Shown in pieces: positions 60,302 through 64,000 of a stretch of 64,000 bases of DNA (position 1 is its first letter; the number at the start of each line of letters is the position of its first letter). This DNA is from Clostridium aceticum (GTDB taxonomy: Bacteria > Bacillota > Clostridia > Peptostreptococcales > Natronincolaceae). The DNA lies in the NCBI RefSeq assembly GCF_001042715.1, contig NZ_CP009687.1, positions 3,959,418 to 4,023,417 of the forward strand, given 5' to 3'. The translations under genes were made by a program, and so were the position numbers. Below the pieces are notes generated by a model. It ran no database searches. It saw only the letters and a program-made list of their open reading frames with translations, and was not told the DNA's origin.

Positions 60302-60353
60302 TTATTTTGAATGAATCGTCTCAGCGAGCTTCGCAAATTCAAAAGAAAGTCTA
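60295..60353 (+). promoter_or_regulatory. Expression-platform hairpin without T tract
   Basis: The 3' strand of aptamer P1 (TAGACTTT, 60295-60302) can also pair with AAAGTCTA (60346-60353), extended by TTTTGAAT/ATTCAAAA. The hairpin ends eight bases before the AAGGAGG ribosome site and has no U run, so it is not a normal terminator. Confidence 0.7.
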
Positions 60354-60374
60354 CTACTACAAGGAGGGCACATT

Positions 60375-61733
60375 ATGGAAATCTCAAAGTTACATCATTC
60401 TCTATCCCCTTTGGAAAAAATTTTTAAATTAAAAGAAAATCATACCAATGTAAAAACAGAGGTAATGGCAGGCATTACCACCTTTATGACAATGGCTTAT
60501 ATTCTCGTTGTCAATCCCAGTGTTTTATCAGCAACCGGTATGGACCTAGGGGCACTATTTACTGCCACCGCATTATCTGCTATCGTGGCTACCCTAGTAA
60601 TGGCACTTTATGCAAACCTGCCCTATGCACTAGCTCCTGCTATGGGACCTAACGCTTTCTTTGCTTTTACTGTGGTTATAGGTATGGGTTATTCCTGGGA
60701 AACAGCCTTAACAATTGTCTTTTTAGAGGGTATTCTTTTCCTACTTCTTACCTTCTTTAACATTCGAGAAGCGATTGTTCATGCTATACCCTTGACAGTA
60801 AAAAAAGCTATGTCGGTGGGAATTGGACTGTTTATTGCTTTTCTAGGCTTATATAATTCTGGCATCGTTGTTACCGGCATGTTTCATATAGGAGAGGGTG
60901 TATTAGACGGTGTGCCTATGGCCATCGGTAATATTACTTCCGGTTCTCCTTTACTGGCTTGCATAGGATTACTGCTTACAGGTTTTCTTATGGCGCGGAA
61001 GGTCAAAGGTGCGTTACTATTAGGTATCTTAGCCACTACGATTATAGGAATTCCTATGGGGGTTACACAGTTACCTGAAGGATTAAGGTTATTTAGTGCA
61101 CCACCTTCCTTGAGTCCTATTCTATTTCAATTTGATTTTTCTAATTTATTTTCACTAGACATTTTAGTCCTATTATTTATATTTCTATTTGTTGATATGT
61201 TTAATACTGTAGGCACACTTGTAGGGGTAGGAGCTAAGGCAAATATGCTGGATGAAGAGGGAAATATTCCCAAAGCAAAAGAAGCTTTATTTGCGGATGC
61301 AGTAGGTACTACTATGGGAGCAGTATTTGGTACAAGCACTGTAACGACTTATGTAGAAAGTGCAGCTGGTGTTGCGGCTGGGGGCAGAACTGGACTTACA
61401 GCCTTATCTACAGCTTTTATGTTTGTGATGGCACTGTTTTTATCCCCTCTATTTATCATGATTCCTGCGGCGGCCACGGCACCTGCATTAGTGTTAGTAG
61501 GATTGTTTATGATCTCTCCTATAAAAGATATAGATTTTGATGACTTCACTGAAGCTATCCCTGCTTTTTTAACGATAATTATGATGCCTCTTACCTATAG
61601 CATCTCTGAGGGAATCATTTTTGGTATGATGAGCTATTTAGTACTAAAACTATTAGCTGGAAAAAGAAAAGAAATTTCTCCCTTAATGTATATCATTGTG
61701 GTGTTATTTATCATAAAAATTGCAGTTGGATAG
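60375..61733 (+). CDS. NCS2-family purine permease (AzgA/PbuG type)
   Basis: 452 residues with about 12 hydrophobic segments. The AzgA-like family signatures AGITTFMTMAYILVVNPSVL, ALAPAMGPNAFFAFTV and GTSTVTTYVESAAGVAAGGRTGL are present. Such permeases bring in hypoxanthine, guanine or adenine by proton symport. The guanine-class riboswitch in the leader points to hypoxanthine/guanine as the substrate (PbuG-like). AAGGAGGG precedes ATG at 60375. Single gene ended by a bidirectional terminator shared with the convergent amidohydrolase. Confidence 0.95.
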   Translation: MEISKLHHSLSPLEKIFKLKENHTNVKTEVMAGITTFMTMAYILVVNPSVLSATGMDLGALFTATALSAIVATLVMALYANLPYALAPAMGPNAFFAFTVVIGMGYSWETALTIVFLEGILFLLLTFFNIREAIVHAIPLTVKKAMSVGIGLFIAFLGLYNSGIVVTGMFHIGEGVLDGVPMAIGNITSGSPLLACIGLLLTGFLMARKVKGALLLGILATTIIGIPMGVTQLPEGLRLFSAPPSLSPILFQFDFSNLFSLDILVLLFIFLFVDMFNTVGTLVGVGAKANMLDEEGNIPKAKEALFADAVGTTMGAVFGTSTVTTYVESAAGVAAGGRTGLTALSTAFMFVMALFLSPLFIMIPAAATAPALVLVGLFMISPIKDIDFDDFTEAIPAFLTIIMMPLTYSISEGIIFGMMSYLVLKLLAGKRKEISPLMYIIVVLFIIKIAVG

Positions 61734-61744
61734 TAGAAAGTGTC

Positions 61745-61782
61745 AAAAAAACCTTCTTATAAATAGTAAGAAGGTTTTTTTT
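61745..61782. terminator. Bidirectional terminator
   Basis: A perfect 15-bp stem AAAAAAACCTTCTTA / TAAGAAGGTTTTTTT. It overlaps the end of the amidohydrolase gene and lies 12 bp after the permease stop. Confidence 0.93.
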
Positions 61783-62665
61783 CTAAAGTATCCGTATCTA
61801 TATTCAGTGCCTTTAAGCCATTTTCAAAAGCAATTTTCTTTACTTCTTTCTTTTCTATACCTATTGCTTGAAAGTGCTGTATTTCATCCAGTAGCCCACT
61901 GCCATGATGAACACCATAAGAACCTGCATCACTACCCAAGGCTACCTTTACTCCAGCATCAATAGCCCTTCTTATATTTTTTAACTGTCCATCGTATACC
62001 TTTTGGATGACTACTCTTTCCTGTTTGAATCTATCCTCGTTAGCTGCCAAAATATTTCCTAATGGCGCTAAAGTAGGTACCCATATGATATCTTTTTCAG
62101 CCATAGCATCAACTTCTGCCGCCGACATCAAGTAGCCGTGCTCTATTGTATGGACCCCTGCCTTTATGGCTTTGCTTACCCCGTCTGGGCCATTGGCATG
62201 TACCATAACAGGTAGATTGTAGGCCCTTGCTTGCTGCACCATGTATCTTAGCTCTTCTAAGGTAAAGGTGGTTTCTCCAACATCTCCATATTTTTGGAAG
62301 TTTACCATACCTGTCAAGATAATTTTTAAATGATCTAGTTGGTGTTCTAAAAGAAGTTTAAACTCCCTTTTAAAATCCCCTAAATCCTCTATAGGTTTTC
62401 CTAAAAAAGAACCATAATGCCCTTTTTTATATAGGCCATATATAGGAGACTTATAAATCATCCCTTCTTCTTCAGCAACTTCTCTAGCTAATTTAGAAGC
62501 AAAAATTCTATCTCCACCGTCTCTTAAGATATAAATTCCACGCCTCTTATACTGCTGTAAAATTTCCCTTAACCAAGCTACTTTCTTCCCCCTATCGGCA
62601 GCTTCCCATGTCTGTCTGTTATATAAGGGGTTCAAGGCTACATGTACATGTGCATCAATCAACAT
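61757..62665 (-). CDS. Amidohydrolase-family metal-dependent hydrolase
   Basis: 302-residue TIM-barrel amidohydrolase. The metal-binding HxH is in DAHVHVA near the N-terminus. Later motifs are the His in VMVHANGP, the TIEHG His, and the Asp in ALGSDAG. It hydrolyses a C-N or C-O bond in a cyclic or amide substrate that cannot be named. The start codon (62665) has only a weak site. It is convergent with the purine permease, but shared function is not implied. The stop codon falls inside the terminator stem. Confidence 0.88.
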   Translation of the reverse strand: MLIDAHVHVALNPLYNRQTWEAADRGKKVAWLREILQQYKRRGIYILRDGGDRIFASKLAREVAEEEGMIYKSPIYGLYKKGHYGSFLGKPIEDLGDFKREFKLLLEHQLDHLKIILTGMVNFQKYGDVGETTFTLEELRYMVQQARAYNLPVMVHANGPDGVSKAIKAGVHTIEHGYLMSAAEVDAMAEKDIIWVPTLAPLGNILAANEDRFKQERVVIQKVYDGQLKNIRRAIDAGVKVALGSDAGSYGVHHGSGLLDEIQHFQAIGIEKKEVKKIAFENGLKALNIDTDTLEKKPSYYL

Positions 62666-62713
62666 TGCAGTACCTACTTTCTTTGTTTTTGTAGAAGTTT
62701 TTAGATAGTTATA

Positions 62714-62995
62714 GCATTATAGATATGCGCTTCTAAAGTTAAATTTTAATATACACGGTCTACGGTTTCGCCTCAAAACCGCAGGCTGCAAATGTAGCCC
62801 TTAGTATATTAAAATTTAGGGGCGCACATCTATAGCGTTAACTTAATCCATAATTTGTCATCCTGAGGGGAGCAAAGTGGAGTCGAAGGATCTTAGTATT
62901 AGCAGAACTCTTCGTTATTCCAAGATCCTTCGTTATGCTCAGGATGACAGTTCCAGAGAATTTTGGCAATAATTGTGTTAAGTTAACGCCTATAA
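62714..62995. mobile_element. MITE family 1, copy 12, interrupted by a second element
   Basis: The outer element begins GCATTA, is split at the TA of its left end, and resumes TAGCGTTAAC, ending GTTAACGCCTATAA. Identical 8-mers TAGTTATA flank the whole at 62706-62713 and 62996-63003. Removing the insert and its extra TA leaves exactly 167 bp, the long-form length. Confidence 0.9.
62720..62832. mobile_element. 113-bp TA-flanked inverted-repeat element nested in the MITE
   Basis: Ends TAGATATGCGC and GCGCACATCTA are imperfect inverted repeats, followed inward by perfect arms AAATTTTAATATAC / GTATATTAAAATTT. It is flanked by TA on both sides, with a single TA in the uninterrupted MITE end. This fits a non-autonomous IS630/Tc1-type element. 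Confidence 0.8.
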
Positions 62996-63053
62996 TAGTT
63001 ATACAAAAACAAATACGACAGCGAGAAGATAAATCCTTCTAAAACTTTTGCTG

Positions 63054-64000
63054 CTATTCCTTACTTCTTTCCCACTTTACTGTAAGATTCTTAGCTGCCT
63101 TTGTTTCATCGATCCTTCTTACAGGTGTATGATAAGGTGCATTTTTTAATAGTTCTGGGTTTTCCTCTGCTTCTTGAGCAATTTTGATCATAACCTCTAT
63201 AAACTCATCCATGGTTTCTAAGCTTTCTGTTTCTGTAGGCTCTACCATGATAGCTTCTTTTATGATTAAAGGAAAATAGATGGTTGGAGGATGATAGCCG
63301 TAGTCCAGCATCCGTTTTGCAATATCCATCGTTGAAGTTTCTTTTGCGTTTTTTGCAATGCCTCCCAAGACAAATTCGTGTTTACATACTTGCTCTATAG
63401 GTAAGTGATAATACTCTTTTAATTTGTGCATCATATAGTTTGCATTCACCACTGCTCTTTGACTTACTTCTTTTAGACCAGCAGCACCCATCGTCAGTAT
63501 ATAGGCATAGGCCCTAATCATGATGCCAAAGTGACCATAAAAGTTCTTCATTTTACCAATACTGTGGGGACGATCATAGTCCAATAAGTAATCATTCCCT
63601 CTCTTTTCTACAACCGGCACTGGGAGATATTTTGCTAACTTGCTTTTTACTCCTACTGGGCCGCTGCCTGGACCTCCTCCTCCATGAGGAGTGGAAAAGG
63701 TTTTATGCAAGTTAAAATGCATTACATCAAAGCCCATATCTCCTGGTCTTGTCATTCCCATAATAGCATTCATATTAGCACCATCGTAATACAATAGTCC
63801 TCCAGCTGCATGAACTAAATCTGCAATTTCTCTTATCTTTTCTTCAAAAAGACCTAGTGTACTAGGATTTGTTAGCATAAGACCCGCCACTTCATCATCT
63901 AAAGCTTCCTTTAAGCTTTCTATATCTACTGCTCCATTTTTATCTGATTTAATTTCTACAATCTTCAAACCTGCTACTGCTGCAGTGGCTGGATTGGTTC
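63054..64000 (-). CDS. gcvPB: Glycine dehydrogenase (decarboxylating) subunit 2, partial
   Basis: C-terminal about 315 residues of the P-protein beta subunit of the glycine cleavage system, which decarboxylates glycine and passes the aminomethyl group to lipoyl-GcvH. The PLP-binding lysine is in [16 protein letters not shown]. An open frame that seems to start at TTG 63968 continues upstream without a stop into [10 protein letters not shown], the normal interior of GcvPB, so the gene runs off the right edge. The two-subunit form (gcvPA/gcvPB) is usual in Clostridia. It is preceded on its downstream side by repeat DNA. Confidence 0.94.
   Translation of the reverse strand, partial: TNPATAAVAGLKIVEIKSDKNGAVDIESLKEALDDEVAGLMLTNPSTLGLFEEKIREIADLVHAAGGLLYYDGANMNAIMGMTRPGDMGFDVMHFNLHKTFSTPHGGGGPGSGPVGVKSKLAKYLPVPVVEKRGNDYLLDYDRPHSIGKMKNFYGHFGIMIRAYAYILTMGAAGLKEVSQRAVVNANYMMHKLKEYYHLPIEQVCKHEFVLGGIAKNAKETSTMDIAKRMLDYGYHPPTIYFPLIIKEAIMVEPTETESLETMDEFIEVMIKIAQEAEENPELLKNAPYHTPVRRIDETKAAKNLTVKWERSKE

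Overview
The window comes from a low-GC, strictly anaerobic Firmicute of the class Clostridia. The gene content (tungsten/molybdenum aldehyde oxidoreductase, pyruvate:ferredoxin oxidoreductase, flavin-based electron-bifurcating lactate dehydrogenase, superoxide reductase, glycine cleavage, short-chain threonine dehydrogenase) and the strong GGAGG ribosome binding sites suggest an amino-acid or lactate fermenter of the Alkaliphilus/Natronincola type. That placement is inferred from content, not from a database search. No rRNA, tRNA, CRISPR array, prophage or complete insertion sequence was seen.

Layout. 1-7.2 kb: a sigma-54 activator (cut by the left edge), two MoaD-like sulfur carriers, an aldehyde ferredoxin oxidoreductase behind a clear -24/-12 promoter with tandem upstream inverted repeats, and a divergent molybdopterin oxidoreductase. 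7.7-13.2 kb: a lactate operon (lrgA-lrgB-etfB-etfA-ldh) with a PdhR/LldR-type operator just after its promoter, and a FadR-family regulator upstream. 13.5-25.3 kb: dUTPase, argH, superoxide reductase, cardiolipin synthase, patatin phospholipase, PFOR, cupin and threonine dehydrogenase. 25.4-28.9 kb: a PpiC foldase, then a SAM-I riboswitch driving metY-metA. 29-35 kb: a small ORF behind a consensus promoter with a palindromic spacer, an E1-like enzyme, a cell-wall hydrolase-like protein, glnS and a Rieske oxidoreductase. 35.5-40.8 kb: a thiamine operon (thiS-F-G-H-C-tenI) behind a TPP riboswitch. 40.8-42.9 kb: a glycine riboswitch before an ACT-domain gene and a UPF0210 gene. 43-49.6 kb: a ClpE-like unfoldase, ilvE, a CAP lipoprotein and an FAD dehydrogenase. 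49.8-57.9 kb: a processive glycosyltransferase with a degenerate-GGDEF membrane partner, then a signalling operon (hybrid histidine kinase, CheR, CheB, response regulator-diguanylate cyclase). 58-64 kb: an ABC-F protein, a guanine-type riboswitch with a purine permease, an amidohydrolase and the C-terminal part of gcvPB.

The main structure outside genes is a family of short palindromic elements, about a dozen copies, in two size classes (about 120 bp and exactly 167 bp). Terminal inverted repeats resemble TCATWRGCGTTAACTTAA. Several copies have perfect 8-bp target duplications. They behave as MITEs and sit in intergenic gaps, promoters and one riboswitch leader. One copy (62714-62995) has been interrupted by a second, TA-flanked inverted-repeat element; removing it restores exactly 167 bp.

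Four riboswitches (SAM, TPP, glycine, guanine-class) and several operator-like palindromes give this window unusually legible regulation. Threonine dehydrogenase, gcvPB and the glycine riboswitch point to glycine as a central metabolite. PFOR, the lactate dehydrogenase/Etf module and AOR handle ferredoxin-linked redox. I found no clearly new defence or mobile system. The best leads are the glycine-riboswitch-controlled UPF0210 pair, the guanine leader with an unusual expression platform, LrgAB as the probable lactate/pyruvate carrier, the small ORF at 29.2 kb, and the nested MITE.
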